From Clostridia bacterium (GTDB taxonomy: Bacteria > Bacillota > Clostridia > Lachnospirales > Anaerotignaceae), in contig CAJTDC010000008.1 of the NCBI GenBank assembly GCA_910575055.1, positions 50,449 to 114,448 on the forward strand: DNA of 64,000 nt, read 5' to 3'. Shown here one piece after another: positions 25,914 through 34,801 of this stretch (positions are counted from its first letter, which is position 1; the number at the start of each line of letters is the position of its first letter). The notes under the pieces are model-generated. The model was not told the DNA's origin. It made no database searches and was given only the letters and a program-made list of their open reading frames with translations. Position numbers and translations under genes: made by a program.

Positions 25914-26876
25914 ATGGCAAATGAAAAAAAATATCGTATTGGTATTGACTTAGGTGGTACAAACATAAAAGTAGGCATTGTAGACCAAAATCACAAAATT
26001 ATTGCAAATCATTCTGTTAGAACATTAGCAGAACGTAATTACAAAGAAATTGTAAAAGATATGGCAGATGCAGTATTTTTTATATTAGAAAAAACAGGCA
26101 TTTCTATTTCAGAATGTAGTGCATTAGGTATTGGTAGTCCTGGTTGTATCGACTCTAAAAATGGTGTTGTTGTATTTGCGGGAAATCTTCATTGGGAACA
26201 TATTCCTATATTAGAAGAATTAAAAAAATATATTAATTTACCTATGGGATTATCAAATGATGCAAACTGTGCTGCACTAGGTGAAGTTGTAGGTGGTGCT
26301 GCTATGGAATATGAAAATGCTGTTATGATTACATTAGGTACTGGTGTTGGTGGCGGTATTGTTATGAACAGAAAAATATTCGAAGGTGGTCATGCTGGTG
26401 GTACAGAATTAGGGCATATTACAATTATTTCTGGTGGTGAATATTGTACTTGTGGTAGACACGGTTGTTTCGAAGCATATTCTTCTGCTACAGCACTTAT
26501 TCGTGACACCAAACGTGCTGCACAAAAATATCCTAACTCTCTTTTAAATACACTTTGTAATGGAAATTTAGAAGAAATCAATGGTGTTACTCCTTTTGAT
26601 GCTGCCAAAAAAGGCGATGCTGCCGGAAAAGAAGTTGTACAAAATTACATCAAATATTTAGGAGAAGGTATTGTTAATATGGTAAATATATTCCGTCCTG
26701 ATGTTGTATTGTTAAGTGGTGGCGTTTGTAATCAAGGTGCATATTTAACAGACCCTTTAAATGAATATATCAGAAAATATTGTTTCGCTGGAGAGAGAGC
26801 ATTTATTCCTCCTATTATTCGTGCTACATTAGGTAATGATGCTGGTATTATTGGTGCCGCTTCTATCGTAGAATAA
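25914..26876 (+). CDS. ROK family glucokinase
   Basis: The 320-residue sugar kinase has an ATP phosphate loop 'GIDLGGTNIKVGIVD' (residues 9-23). The catalytic aspartate is in 'SNDANCAALGE', and the adenine/hinge motif is 'LGTGVGGGIV'. The ROK zinc cluster is 'CTCGRHGCFEAY' with an earlier histidine in 'ELGHI'. Family and length fit glucokinase, with phosphorylation of glucose by ATP as the likely reaction. It stands alone with its own promoter and terminator. It lacks an N-terminal helix-turn-helix, so it is an enzyme, not a repressor. Confidence 0.9.
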   Translation: MANEKKYRIGIDLGGTNIKVGIVDQNHKIIANHSVRTLAERNYKEIVKDMADAVFFILEKTGISISECSALGIGSPGCIDSKNGVVVFAGNLHWEHIPILEELKKYINLPMGLSNDANCAALGEVVGGAAMEYENAVMITLGTGVGGGIVMNRKIFEGGHAGGTELGHITIISGGEYCTCGRHGCFEAYSSATALIRDTKRAAQKYPNSLLNTLCNGNLEEINGVTPFDAAKKGDAAGKEVVQNYIKYLGEGIVNMVNIFRPDVVLLSGGVCNQGAYLTDPLNEYIRKYCFAGERAFIPPIIRATLGNDAGIIGAASIVE

Positions 26877-26891
26877 TCTATAATAAAAACA

Positions 26892-26913
26892 AACCCAAGT
26901 GTTTACTTGGGTT
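26892..26913. terminator. Bidirectional terminator, ROK kinase / endonuclease V
   Basis: AACCCAAGT and ACTTGGGTT form a 9-bp stem with a GTTT loop and a T-rich 3' side. It lies between the two converging genes. Confidence 0.85.
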
Positions 26914-26917
26914 TATT

Positions 26918-27628
26918 TTATTGACTAAATTGTTTTCGTTTTATATGTGTTTCTAAATCTGCATATCTTGTAGGAATAGGAATATGACTTTGTTTGTCTG
27001 TTAGTAGTATTGCCAATTTTGTTACCGTATCTATATCTATGTAATTTCCTACAGATACAAATATTGGTTTTACATTTTTTTGTGTTATAATGGCTCTGCC
27101 TATTATTTTATTATCTTTTATAATATCAGAATATTTTCCAACACAATTCTCTGGCATAACAAATTTTGCACCTTCTACATTAAAATATTTTTTTGCAATT
27201 CCTATAGTAGGCTTTTCTAAATAAAATGATGCGTGTGTTGCCAAACCTACACCTCTTGAGTGTAATATTCCATTTCCATCAAATAAAAATATATTTGGCT
27301 TATGTTTTAATTTTACTACTGTTTGCATAATAAGAGGCAATTCTCTAAATGCCAAACAGCCTGAAATATATGGAAAGTTTATTTCTCCCATTGAATATTG
27401 TTTTTCTACTACTTGTTTTGTATTAAAATCTATCACTACAACACAGCACACTGCCATTTCTTTATTATTTTCTTTCCAATAGGCAATATCTACTCCTGCT
27501 ACTGTTTTTATGTCTTCCAATGAAATATAATTACTTTGTATCACTTTAGAAGACAATTTATATTGTATTTGAATACAGTCTTGTTCTGATAAATTTAAAA
27601 AATCTATACCACCTATTCTATCACTCAT
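26918..27628 (-). CDS. nfi: Endonuclease V
   Basis: Endonuclease V nicks DNA one base 3' of inosine from deaminated adenine. The 236-residue protein carries 'VAGVDIAYW' (D47), 'INFPYISGCLAFRELP' (the tyrosine wedge and E95), and 'LFDGNGILHSRGVGLATHAS' (D116 and the HPR/GLA motif). All catalytic acids are present. A GAGGT site precedes the ATG. The gene shares a short gap (14 bases) with the stalk-domain gene upstream and may be co-transcribed with it. Confidence 0.93.
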   Translation of the reverse strand: MSDRIGGIDFLNLSEQDCIQIQYKLSSKVIQSNYISLEDIKTVAGVDIAYWKENNKEMAVCCVVVIDFNTKQVVEKQYSMGEINFPYISGCLAFRELPLIMQTVVKLKHKPNIFLFDGNGILHSRGVGLATHASFYLEKPTIGIAKKYFNVEGAKFVMPENCVGKYSDIIKDNKIIGRAIITQKNVKPIFVSVGNYIDIDTVTKLAILLTDKQSHIPIPTRYADLETHIKRKQFSQ

Positions 27629-27642
27629 ATCTAACCTCTATA

Positions 27643-28527
27643 TCAATCTTTATCCCACTTAATATGACTAGCATCAGTTACAAAACTTTCACCAGTATAT
27701 TCAGTCCAAATTCCTTTAGCTTCCCACCATTCCCAATTACCACCAGGGGATTTTTCCATATCAACTTTACCTTTATAATCAGGCTTCTTTTCCCCTCTAA
27801 ACACATCATCACCATTCTCTACCACAACAGGTGGGTTTTCTCTTACTTCTCCACCTTCATTAGGCTTTTCAATGTTTGGACTAGGAGTTGTGATGTCTAC
27901 ACTTGGGTCGATTGGGATTGCTCCATTTGTAGTGATAGAAATAGTTCTTGTAGCACTAAAGTATTCTATTTGAACTCCTTCTAAGTTTTCAGAGATTGCT
28001 CTTACTGGCAAATAAATACGTGATGTACTAGGGTCAATAAATGTTGCTGTGCTTGTATTCTGATTTGAAACATTTACTGTTGTTGTACCATTTACTAACA
28101 TCTTTGTACAATCTGAAGACATTTCTATTGATGTCGTAACTCCACCATAATTTGTAAATTCTATCTTTGCTATTTTGCTACTTGCATCCCAACTTGTTGT
28201 AGCACCTATTGCATCACCTATTGCTCTTAGGGGTAGGAAGCTATTTCCATTTACCACTAATATTTTATCTGTTAAATTTACTTTGTTACCATTTACGTAA
28301 ACATTAAAATTACCTTCTTTTATTGCACTTGTATCTACTTTGCTATAATTCATTGTTTTCATTTCTATCGCATTGCTTGATGCTCTGTAATCTACTTCTG
28401 ATGCATAGGCTGTTTGTACTAAAGGCTGGTCACTAAAATTAAAACTTGTTGTAAAACTAAACGCTACCATTGTTAATAATATTGTTTTTAATAAACTTTT
28501 GTTGTTTTTTAATTTGAATAATTGCAT
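27643..28527 (-). CDS. Secreted copper-amine-oxidase N-terminal (stalk) domain protein
   Basis: The 294-residue protein has an N-terminal hydrophobic segment (about 12-30) and a signal-type region ending 'TAYASEV'. Two stalk (Cu_amine_oxidN1-type) units follow: 'VNGNKVNLTDKILVVNGNSFLPLRAIGDAIG' split near 80-110, and 'STSRIYLPVRAISENLEGV' near 170-190. The C-terminus is proline/glycine-rich, then W-rich ('GGNWEWWEAKGIWTEYTGE'). The family is common on Clostridial surfaces, usually as a wall-associated stalk on enzymes. No enzyme domain is attached here, so the role is unknown. Confidence 0.8.
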   Translation of the reverse strand: MQLFKLKNNKSLLKTILLTMVAFSFTTSFNFSDQPLVQTAYASEVDYRASSNAIEMKTMNYSKVDTSAIKEGNFNVYVNGNKVNLTDKILVVNGNSFLPLRAIGDAIGATTSWDASSKIAKIEFTNYGGVTTSIEMSSDCTKMLVNGTTTVNVSNQNTSTATFIDPSTSRIYLPVRAISENLEGVQIEYFSATRTISITTNGAIPIDPSVDITTPSPNIEKPNEGGEVRENPPVVVENGDDVFRGEKKPDYKGKVDMEKSPGGNWEWWEAKGIWTEYTGESFVTDASHIKWDKD

Positions 28528-28619
28528 AATTCAAAACTCCTCTCTAACTTTAAATAAACTTTAAATAAAAATAACTATTAAATTAAATTACTAATCTATA
28601 GGGAATATATCTTATAAAT

Positions 28620-28648
28620 ATTATACTCGAAAAATACATATTTTTCGA
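28620..28648 (-). promoter_or_regulatory. Stalk-gene promoter with a palindrome across -35 and spacer
   Basis: A 22-bp perfect palindrome with arms TCGAAAAATA (28627-28636) and TATTTTTCGA (28639-28648) adjoins TATAAT (28620-28625, minus strand). A weak -35 (TCGAAA, 28643-28648) is 17 bases upstream of it, so the operator would cover the promoter. A repressor is implied; none is next to it. Confidence 0.6.
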
Positions 28649-28776
28649 TATATATATTAACACTATATTTTGCTAAATTATATATTTTATATTTTTAATA
28701 TGGTAGGGAATATTTTCTCTTGTTATGTTATTTACAAAAATAAATCTGTCAATTTTGTTTGCATTGATAATTCAAA

Positions 28777-28804
28777 AATGCTAATTCAATATTGAATTAG
28801 CATT
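28777..28804 (-). terminator. 28-bp perfect palindrome, terminator of cobalamin operon
   Basis: AATGCTAATTCAAT and its complement meet without a loop, and the minus-strand reading continues with TTTTT. It is about 180 bases past the last gene of the cobalamin operon, the most plausible place for that operon to end. Confidence 0.65.
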
Positions 28805-28979
28805 AAATACACTAAGGTTTAAACCTTAAACAAGTTAATATCTAAGCAGATACTTGTTATAACAGTGGGCGTTACAATTGTTGATAATTTCACAATATTA
28901 TTATATATTATTTATTGCATTCTTAATTCTACTGTATTAAATTGTTTCATATGCTATTGCTCCTTATATTATACAAAAA

Positions 28980-29240
28980 TTACTTTTGTTTATTATCTTT
29001 ATAATGAAGCAATGCTAAAAGTATTGCATTTGCAAAATTTAAAATTGCCATAACAATATCATATTTCTTTTTAGATTTTCTATATTTTACAATATAGTCT
29101 ATTCCACTATATGCCCAAAAAACAGAAAATACTTGTTTTGTATCTAATCCCTTTTTAATACGATAAATAGAAATACCTAAAAGTGTTGCCAAAAATGTTA
29201 ATATACCAATATGTACTACTAATTCTTCTTCTTTTTCCAT
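28980..29240 (-). CDS. Small two-helix membrane protein at the end of the cobalamin operon
   Basis: The 86-residue protein has one clear N-terminal membrane helix (about 8-26) and a second hydrophobic stretch (about 62-80). A basic region (residues 49-60, 'IVKYRKSKKKYD') lies between. I do not recognise the family. The start follows AAAGGAAGGAG, and cbiC ends 21 bases upstream, so it is probably the last gene of the operon. Function is unknown; a link to cobalamin is by position only. Confidence 0.6.
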   Translation of the reverse strand: MEKEEELVVHIGILTFLATLLGISIYRIKKGLDTKQVFSVFWAYSGIDYIVKYRKSKKKYDIVMAILNFANAILLALLHYKDNKQK

Positions 29241-29261
29241 ATTATAAAACTCCTTCCTTTT

Positions 29262-29906
29262 TTATTTTCTTGTTATCAGTTCATATAACAAAGCATTACA
29301 TATTGCTGCTGCCACATTACTACCACCTTTTCTTCCTTTTGCTACAATAGCAGGTACTGATAAAGATAATATTAATTCTTTTGCTTGTACCACATTTACA
29401 AATCCTACAGGTACTGCAATAATCAATTCTGGTTTTATTTTATTTTGTTTTACCAATTCATATATTTTAATTAGTGCAGTAGGGGCATTTCCTATTGCAA
29501 ATATAGTCGGTTTTTGTAATTGTGCTGCTTTTTCCATACTAGCAACAGCCCTTGTAATATTTTGCTTTTTTGCTACTTCTGCAACGTCTTCATCAGACAT
29601 AAAACAATATACCTCACCTCCTAAATATTCTACAAACTTTTTATTTATACCAGATTTTACCATTTGAGTATCTGTTACAATACAAGCTCCTTTTTGGAGT
29701 GCTAACTTTCCTTTTTGTATGGCATCATTACAAAAGCATAATGTATACAAATATTCAAAGTCTGCAGTAGTATGTATTACTCTTTTTACAATGGCTTGCT
29801 GCTCTTTCGGTATGATTTTATCTGGATATTCTTTTTTTATAATTTCTGTAATGATTTCAAAACTTTTTTTTTCAATATCTTTTGGACTGATGTGTTCTAT
29901 ATCCAT
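29262..29906 (-). CDS. cbiC: Cobalt-precorrin-8 methylmutase
   Basis: CbiC moves the methyl group from C11 to C12 to give cobyrinate. The 214-residue protein has the catalytic histidine H45 in 'VIHTTADFEY', the 'VTDTQMVKSGINKK' stretch, and the C-terminal 'VPVGFVNVVQAKELI' and 'GRKGGSNVAAAICNALLYE' regions. The ATG immediately follows the cbiP stop (TAA then ATG), with GGAGAGG upstream. It acts late in ring contraction, upstream of CbiA. Confidence 0.93.
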   Translation of the reverse strand: MDIEHISPKDIEKKSFEIITEIIKKEYPDKIIPKEQQAIVKRVIHTTADFEYLYTLCFCNDAIQKGKLALQKGACIVTDTQMVKSGINKKFVEYLGGEVYCFMSDEDVAEVAKKQNITRAVASMEKAAQLQKPTIFAIGNAPTALIKIYELVKQNKIKPELIIAVPVGFVNVVQAKELILSLSVPAIVAKGRKGGSNVAAAICNALLYELITRK

Positions 29907-31415
29907 TTATTCCTCTCCATTTAATATATTATAAAATGCTTTCATATCTAAACTATTCCTAACTGTTTCAGCCAATATATCATATTGTTTTTGTTTATAT
30001 AGCTGCCAATTTACAGTATTTTCAAGTAGTTTTTCACTTTCTATGCCCTTTTTATCACACAATGCCTTTAATAATGCTTTTGCTGTTTCTTCTTCATCAA
30101 AAATACCATGCACATAACTTCCATAACAATTTTGATTTACTATACCATCTTTTCGAATATTTTTATTATTTTGTATCATTTCACAAATATAATTATCTCC
30201 TTTTATTTTTGTTTCTCCCATATGAATTTCATAACCATAAAAACGTTTTCCAGAAAGTGCTTTTAAATCACCAGAAATATTTAAAAATTTCCCTTCTACT
30301 CTTGTCATAGTTTTATGTTTTTGAAATACAGTATAGATAGGAAGTAATCCCATTGCTTTTATACTTCCTTTATTTTCTGCACCATATTCATCAACAATCA
30401 CTTCTCCCATCATTTGATAACCGCCACAAATGCCAAATACTATTACACCTTTTTCTGCTAATTTTATAATAGCACTTTCTAACCCCTGTTGTCTAATATA
30501 AAGTAAATCTTCTATGGTATTTTTTGTTCCAGGTAATACTATCATATCTGCATATTCCAGCTGTTCTACTCTTTTGACATAATAAACAGAAACCCCTTGT
30601 ATTGCCTCTAATCTATTAAAATCTGTAAAATTCGATATATGAGGTAAATGAATGACTGCAATATTGATGATTGCTTTTTCTGTTTTCTTTGAAAAACGCT
30701 CTGTTAAACTATCTTCTTCTTCAATATCTACTGTCACATAAGGCACAACACCTAATACTTTTTTGCAACACTTTTGTTCCAAAAAAGTAATACCCGACTG
30801 CAAAAGAGTAACATCTCCTCTAAATTTATTGATAATAAATCCCTTTACTTTATTTTGTTCTTTTTGTTCCAAAAGCATTATAGTACCTACAATCTGAGCA
30901 AAAACACCTCCTCTATCAATATCTCCTACCAACAGTACTGGTGCATTAAAAAGTTCTGCAATACCCATATTTACAATATCATTTTGTTTCAAATTAATTT
31001 CTGCTGGGCTACCTGCTCCTTCTATTATAATCACATCATACTGTTTTTGTAACGTTTCATATGCTTTTTGAATTTCTGGTAAAAAACTTTTCTTTTTTTC
31101 AAAGTATTCTTTTGCACTATAATTGCCTATTGCTTTTCCATTTAATATCACTTGAGAGCCTATTTCATTTGTTGGCTTTAGCAATATGGGGTTCATCAAT
31201 GCAGATGGCTCTATTCCTGCTGCTTCACACTGCATTGCTTGTGCCCTCCCTATTTCAAGCCCTTCTTTTGTAATAAAGGAATTTAAAGCCATATTTTGTG
31301 ATTTAAAAGGTGCTACGGAATATCCATCTTGTTTTAATATACGACATAGTGCTGCCACAATTAAACTTTTTCCTACATTAGACATTGTTCCCTGTATCAT
31401 AATTACCTTTGACAT
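29907..31415 (-). CDS. cbiP: Cobyric acid synthase
   Basis: CbiP amidates the b, d, e and g side chains of adenosylcobyrinate a,c-diamide, using glutamine and ATP. The 502-residue protein has an N-terminal ATPase of the dethiobiotin synthetase type ('QGTMSNVGKSLIVAALCR', 'IEGAGSPAEINL') and a C-terminal glutaminase with the nucleophile cysteine in 'GICGGYQMMGE' and a histidine in 'GSYVHGIFD'. Its start overlaps the cobD end by 38 bases. A GAGGT site precedes the ATG. Confidence 0.94.
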   Translation of the reverse strand: MSKVIMIQGTMSNVGKSLIVAALCRILKQDGYSVAPFKSQNMALNSFITKEGLEIGRAQAMQCEAAGIEPSALMNPILLKPTNEIGSQVILNGKAIGNYSAKEYFEKKKSFLPEIQKAYETLQKQYDVIIIEGAGSPAEINLKQNDIVNMGIAELFNAPVLLVGDIDRGGVFAQIVGTIMLLEQKEQNKVKGFIINKFRGDVTLLQSGITFLEQKCCKKVLGVVPYVTVDIEEEDSLTERFSKKTEKAIINIAVIHLPHISNFTDFNRLEAIQGVSVYYVKRVEQLEYADMIVLPGTKNTIEDLLYIRQQGLESAIIKLAEKGVIVFGICGGYQMMGEVIVDEYGAENKGSIKAMGLLPIYTVFQKHKTMTRVEGKFLNISGDLKALSGKRFYGYEIHMGETKIKGDNYICEMIQNNKNIRKDGIVNQNCYGSYVHGIFDEEETAKALLKALCDKKGIESEKLLENTVNWQLYKQKQYDILAETVRNSLDMKAFYNILNGEE

Positions 31416-32448
31416 TATTTTTTACCTCTTTCAATGCTTCTATCAATATTTTATTTTGTTCGTGTGTTTTTATTGCAATTCTATAATAACCATCACTCAA
31501 ACCTCTATAATTATGACAACTCCTAATCAATATTCCCTTTTTTAATAACATTTCATAGTATCCTTTTTCTGCTTTAAAAAAAATATAATTTGCAGAAGAA
31601 GCATAACAACAAATGCCTATATTTTTTAGCTCTAAAAGCAAATATTGCTTTTCTTGTTGTATTAATTTTATTGTTTTTTGTACAAACTCTGTTTCTTTTA
31701 ATGCTGCTATGCCTGCTGCTTGTGCTGGTATAGAAACTGCCCAGCTTTGATTGACAGAACGCATTTTTTTTATCAATGTTGTATCACTACAAATGCAATA
31801 TCCTAAACGCAGTCCTGCCATACCATACATTTTTGTAAATGCTTTTAATATCATAATATTTTTATTGTAATTGATTTGTTCTTTTAAACTAATTTTTTCT
31901 CCATTTTGTACAAAATCTAAAAAGCACTCATCTAAAAATAAAAATGTATTTGTCTTTTGGCATTGAGATACTATTTTATATAGTAAATCTTTTTCTATCA
32001 ATATACCTGTAGGATTATTAGGATTACAAAGTATTATAACGTCTATTTCTTCTGTAATCTTATTCAAAATTTGCTCTGTCAAACAATATCCACATTCCTC
32101 TTGTAATACGTGATAAGTAATATAACAATTTATTGTATTAAGTGCTGTTTCATACTCCGAAAAACTTGGTGCAAGTAATAATGCTTTTTTAGGAAATTTT
32201 GCTAGTACAAAACGAAATATTAAATCTGCTGCACCATTGCCACACAATATATATTCTTGTTTTATAGTTTCTTTTATAGAAATACTTTTTGTTAGTTCTC
32301 TACAATAAGCATCTGGATAATGTACACAATTTTCAATAGCATTTGACGCTGCTTCTTTTACAGCATAAGGCATACCGAAAGGATTGATATTTGCTGAAAA
32401 ATCTAATTTTACATTGTTGCTGTAAATATCTCCGCCGTGTTGATACAT
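31378..32448 (-). CDS. cobD: Threonine-phosphate decarboxylase-type PLP enzyme CobD
   Basis: The 356-residue PLP enzyme is of the histidinol-phosphate aminotransferase fold, used here for L-threonine-O-3-phosphate decarboxylation to aminopropanol phosphate. 'FSANINPFGMP' at the start and the PLP lysine in 'LKAFTKMYGMAGLRLGY' match CobD rather than HisC. The cobalamin setting and the cbiB neighbour (which uses its product) support this. Its ATG overlaps the cbiB stop by one base, with AAAGGAGAA upstream. Confidence 0.9.
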   Translation of the reverse strand: MYQHGGDIYSNNVKLDFSANINPFGMPYAVKEAASNAIENCVHYPDAYCRELTKSISIKETIKQEYILCGNGAADLIFRFVLAKFPKKALLLAPSFSEYETALNTINCYITYHVLQEECGYCLTEQILNKITEEIDVIILCNPNNPTGILIEKDLLYKIVSQCQKTNTFLFLDECFLDFVQNGEKISLKEQINYNKNIMILKAFTKMYGMAGLRLGYCICSDTTLIKKMRSVNQSWAVSIPAQAAGIAALKETEFVQKTIKLIQQEKQYLLLELKNIGICCYASSANYIFFKAEKGYYEMLLKKGILIRSCHNYRGLSDGYYRIAIKTHEQNKILIEALKEVKNNVKGNYDTGNNV

Positions 32449-33434
32449 TAAATTCTCCTTTCATTTTTCCCTATATTTGCTAATAATACTGCAAATATAG
32501 AAAATATTGTAATTGCTATCACACTTGTGCCATAAAGCAATTTATTCGCTCTTTTAATATCTTCTATTTCAATATTTCTTTTTTTATCACCTATAAAGGG
32601 TTTTTTATATTTTTTACCAAAATACCAAGCATCACCAGCTAATTGTATTCCTAATGCTCCTGCACAAGCAGCTTCTGTTTGTGCAGAATTAGGACTTGCG
32701 TGTTTTGTTTTATCCCTTATCCATATTTTAAAGCTATTTTTACTATCATATCTTAATAGAGTAGCTGCACAACACATAAATATTGCAGAAAGTCTTGCAG
32801 GAATATAATTTACAATATCATCTAGTATTGCTGCCCATCTTCCAAAATAAATATATTTTTCATTTTTGTAGGCAATCATAGAGTCCATTGTATTTACTGT
32901 TTTATAAAACACTCCTCCTAATGCTCCAAAAAATGTCATATAAAATAAAGGTGCTATTACACCATCAGAAGTATTTTCTGCTACTGTTTCCACTGTTGCC
33001 TTAATTACGCCTTCTTTTGTTAAATTTTGAGTATCCCTACCTACAATACGTGAAACTGCTTTTCGAGCACTTTTTAAATCACCTTTTTTTAATTCTGCAT
33101 ATACTGACATACTTTCTTTTTTAAGTGATTTCATAGCAAGCATATACCAACAAAGTACTGTTTCCATAAAAAAAACAGCCCATTTCCCTAACGATTTCAT
33201 TAAAAATAATAATAATGCAGTAATAGATAATGTTATTGTTAATACAATAGTAACTAAAAACATTCCTGCTTTTTTTTCTTCTTTTTTTGTTTTATCAAAA
33301 TGATTTCTTAATATACGTTCTGTTTTAGAAATCAAAAATCCTATGCCACAAACGGGGTGAACATTGTTAGAAGGGTCGCCAAAAAGCATATCCAGACAAA
33401 ACCCTGACAACATTACAATAACATTTTTTTTCAT
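32448..33434 (-). CDS. cbiB: Adenosylcobinamide-phosphate synthase
   Basis: CbiB attaches aminopropanol phosphate to adenosylcobyric acid. The 328-residue integral membrane protein has four to five hydrophobic helices. The hallmarks are 'LDMLFGDPSNNVHPVCGIGFLI' and 'ENTSDGVIAPLFYMTFFGALGGVFYKTVNTMDSM', each split across helices, and 'HASPNSAQTEAACAGALGI'. The ATG overlaps the cbiA stop (ATGA). It is paired with cobD, which supplies its substrate. Confidence 0.93.
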   Translation of the reverse strand: MKKNVIVMLSGFCLDMLFGDPSNNVHPVCGIGFLISKTERILRNHFDKTKKEEKKAGMFLVTIVLTITLSITALLLFLMKSLGKWAVFFMETVLCWYMLAMKSLKKESMSVYAELKKGDLKSARKAVSRIVGRDTQNLTKEGVIKATVETVAENTSDGVIAPLFYMTFFGALGGVFYKTVNTMDSMIAYKNEKYIYFGRWAAILDDIVNYIPARLSAIFMCCAATLLRYDSKNSFKIWIRDKTKHASPNSAQTEAACAGALGIQLAGDAWYFGKKYKKPFIGDKKRNIEIEDIKRANKLLYGTSVIAITIFSIFAVLLANIGKNERRI

Positions 33435-34801
33435 ATTTTTTTATTTCCACTCCTTTGTACACATTTTTTTATCCAGTTATCTGCAAAATTTGTATTAGCA
33501 TAAAAATGAATATGAGCAAAGCCTGCAAAAATATTGTCATCACTATATATACATTCCCAGCTTTTTTCAGACAAAGGCTTTTTTGCTATAAAAGCATTTC
33601 CCTGTTGTGTACTTTGCCAATAGTGAAATTCATGAGCATTGATACACTCTCCCCTTTGGCATAAAAGAGTATCTTTTTGTGCACATAATGTAATATAGCC
33701 AAACTGTTTTAATTTTTCTTGTTTATATGCTTTCGCTTTTATTACTCCTAACATCGTATAATGTTTATTGTCTACACTTTGCAATGTTTCGTGCAGATAC
33801 AAAAATCCGCCACACTCTGCAAATACAGGTAATCCTTTTTTGATTTCACATTGTATACTTTTTATCATAGAAGTATTTCGTGAGAGTTCTTTAGCATATA
33901 ACTCAGGGTATCCTCCTCCTAACATTAAACCATCTATATTTTGAGGAAGCGTTTTATCTTTTAAAGGACTAAAAAATGTAATGTGACAACCTTTTTGTTT
34001 GAGATACTGTATATTATCTTGATAATAAAAGCAAAAAGCATTATCTTTCGCTATTGCTATATGACACTTTTGTTTTTCTATTGTAGTATTTAATATATCA
34101 ATACAACATTCGTCTGCACTTTCTGCCAATGCTAATATAGCATCTATATTTACTGTTTTTTCCATTTGTTCTGCTAAATCATTTATTTTTTGCTGCAAAT
34201 GTTCTATTTCTGAAGGTATTACTAATCCCAAATGCCTACTTTGTAATGAAAACTCTTGCTTTTTAGGTAAATAGCCATATACTTTTATATTTAATTGTTT
34301 TTCAAGTATCTCTTTATATTTTTTGTAAAGCATTTCTGAAATATCATTTAACAATACACCTTTTATATTGCTATCTTTTTGATATTCTAAAAACCCCTTT
34401 AACAATGCTACAACAGATAAACTCATACCTTTTGGCTGTACTACTAATATCACAGGTGTTTTTGTTAATTTTGCAATATCATAGGTACTTGCTTTTGTAC
34501 TAATGCCTGCTAAACCATCATAATACCCCATAACACCCTCTAAAACTGCAATTTGTTTTTTAAAAGCATTTTGACAAAATAGCTGCACTGCACATTTTTT
34601 TGACATCAAAAAAGTATCTATATTATAACAAGGTACTTCTAATATATGAGTATGAAAAAGTGGGTCTATATAATCAGGACCACATTTAAAGCAAACAATA
34701 TCTTTTTTCCTTTTTTTCAGTGCTGCTAAAAATCCACAAGTAATTGTTGTTTTACCTGTTCCACTTGCAGGTGCAGCAAAAAGTATTCTGGGGATTTTCA
34801 T
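33431..34801 (-). CDS. cbiA: Cobyrinate a,c-diamide synthase
   Basis: CbiA amidates the a and c side chains of cobyrinate. The 456-residue protein has an ATPase domain with 'AAPASGTGKTTITCGFLAAL' and 'LEGVMGYYDGL'. The C-terminal glutaminase holds the cysteine in 'VFAECGGFLYLH' and a late histidine in 'GFAHIHFYAN'. The ATG overlaps the end of the cbiJ-E-T fusion (ATGA), with GGAGAG upstream. Confidence 0.94.
   Translation of the reverse strand: MKIPRILFAAPASGTGKTTITCGFLAALKKRKKDIVCFKCGPDYIDPLFHTHILEVPCYNIDTFLMSKKCAVQLFCQNAFKKQIAVLEGVMGYYDGLAGISTKASTYDIAKLTKTPVILVVQPKGMSLSVVALLKGFLEYQKDSNIKGVLLNDISEMLYKKYKEILEKQLNIKVYGYLPKKQEFSLQSRHLGLVIPSEIEHLQQKINDLAEQMEKTVNIDAILALAESADECCIDILNTTIEKQKCHIAIAKDNAFCFYYQDNIQYLKQKGCHITFFSPLKDKTLPQNIDGLMLGGGYPELYAKELSRNTSMIKSIQCEIKKGLPVFAECGGFLYLHETLQSVDNKHYTMLGVIKAKAYKQEKLKQFGYITLCAQKDTLLCQRGECINAHEFHYWQSTQQGNAFIAKKPLSEKSWECIYSDDNIFAGFAHIHFYANTNFADNWIKKCVQRSGNKKI

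Larger units (their letters stand above)
28528..28979. other. Intergenic region with stacked palindromes
   Basis: About 450 AT-rich bases with no credible gene. It holds the stalk-gene promoter and operator (28620-28648), a terminator-like palindrome (28777-28804), a 16-bp palindrome (28813-28828) and a longer stem-loop (about 28830-28858). The last three form the 3' region of the cobalamin operon, which is transcribed leftwards. Confidence 0.6.
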
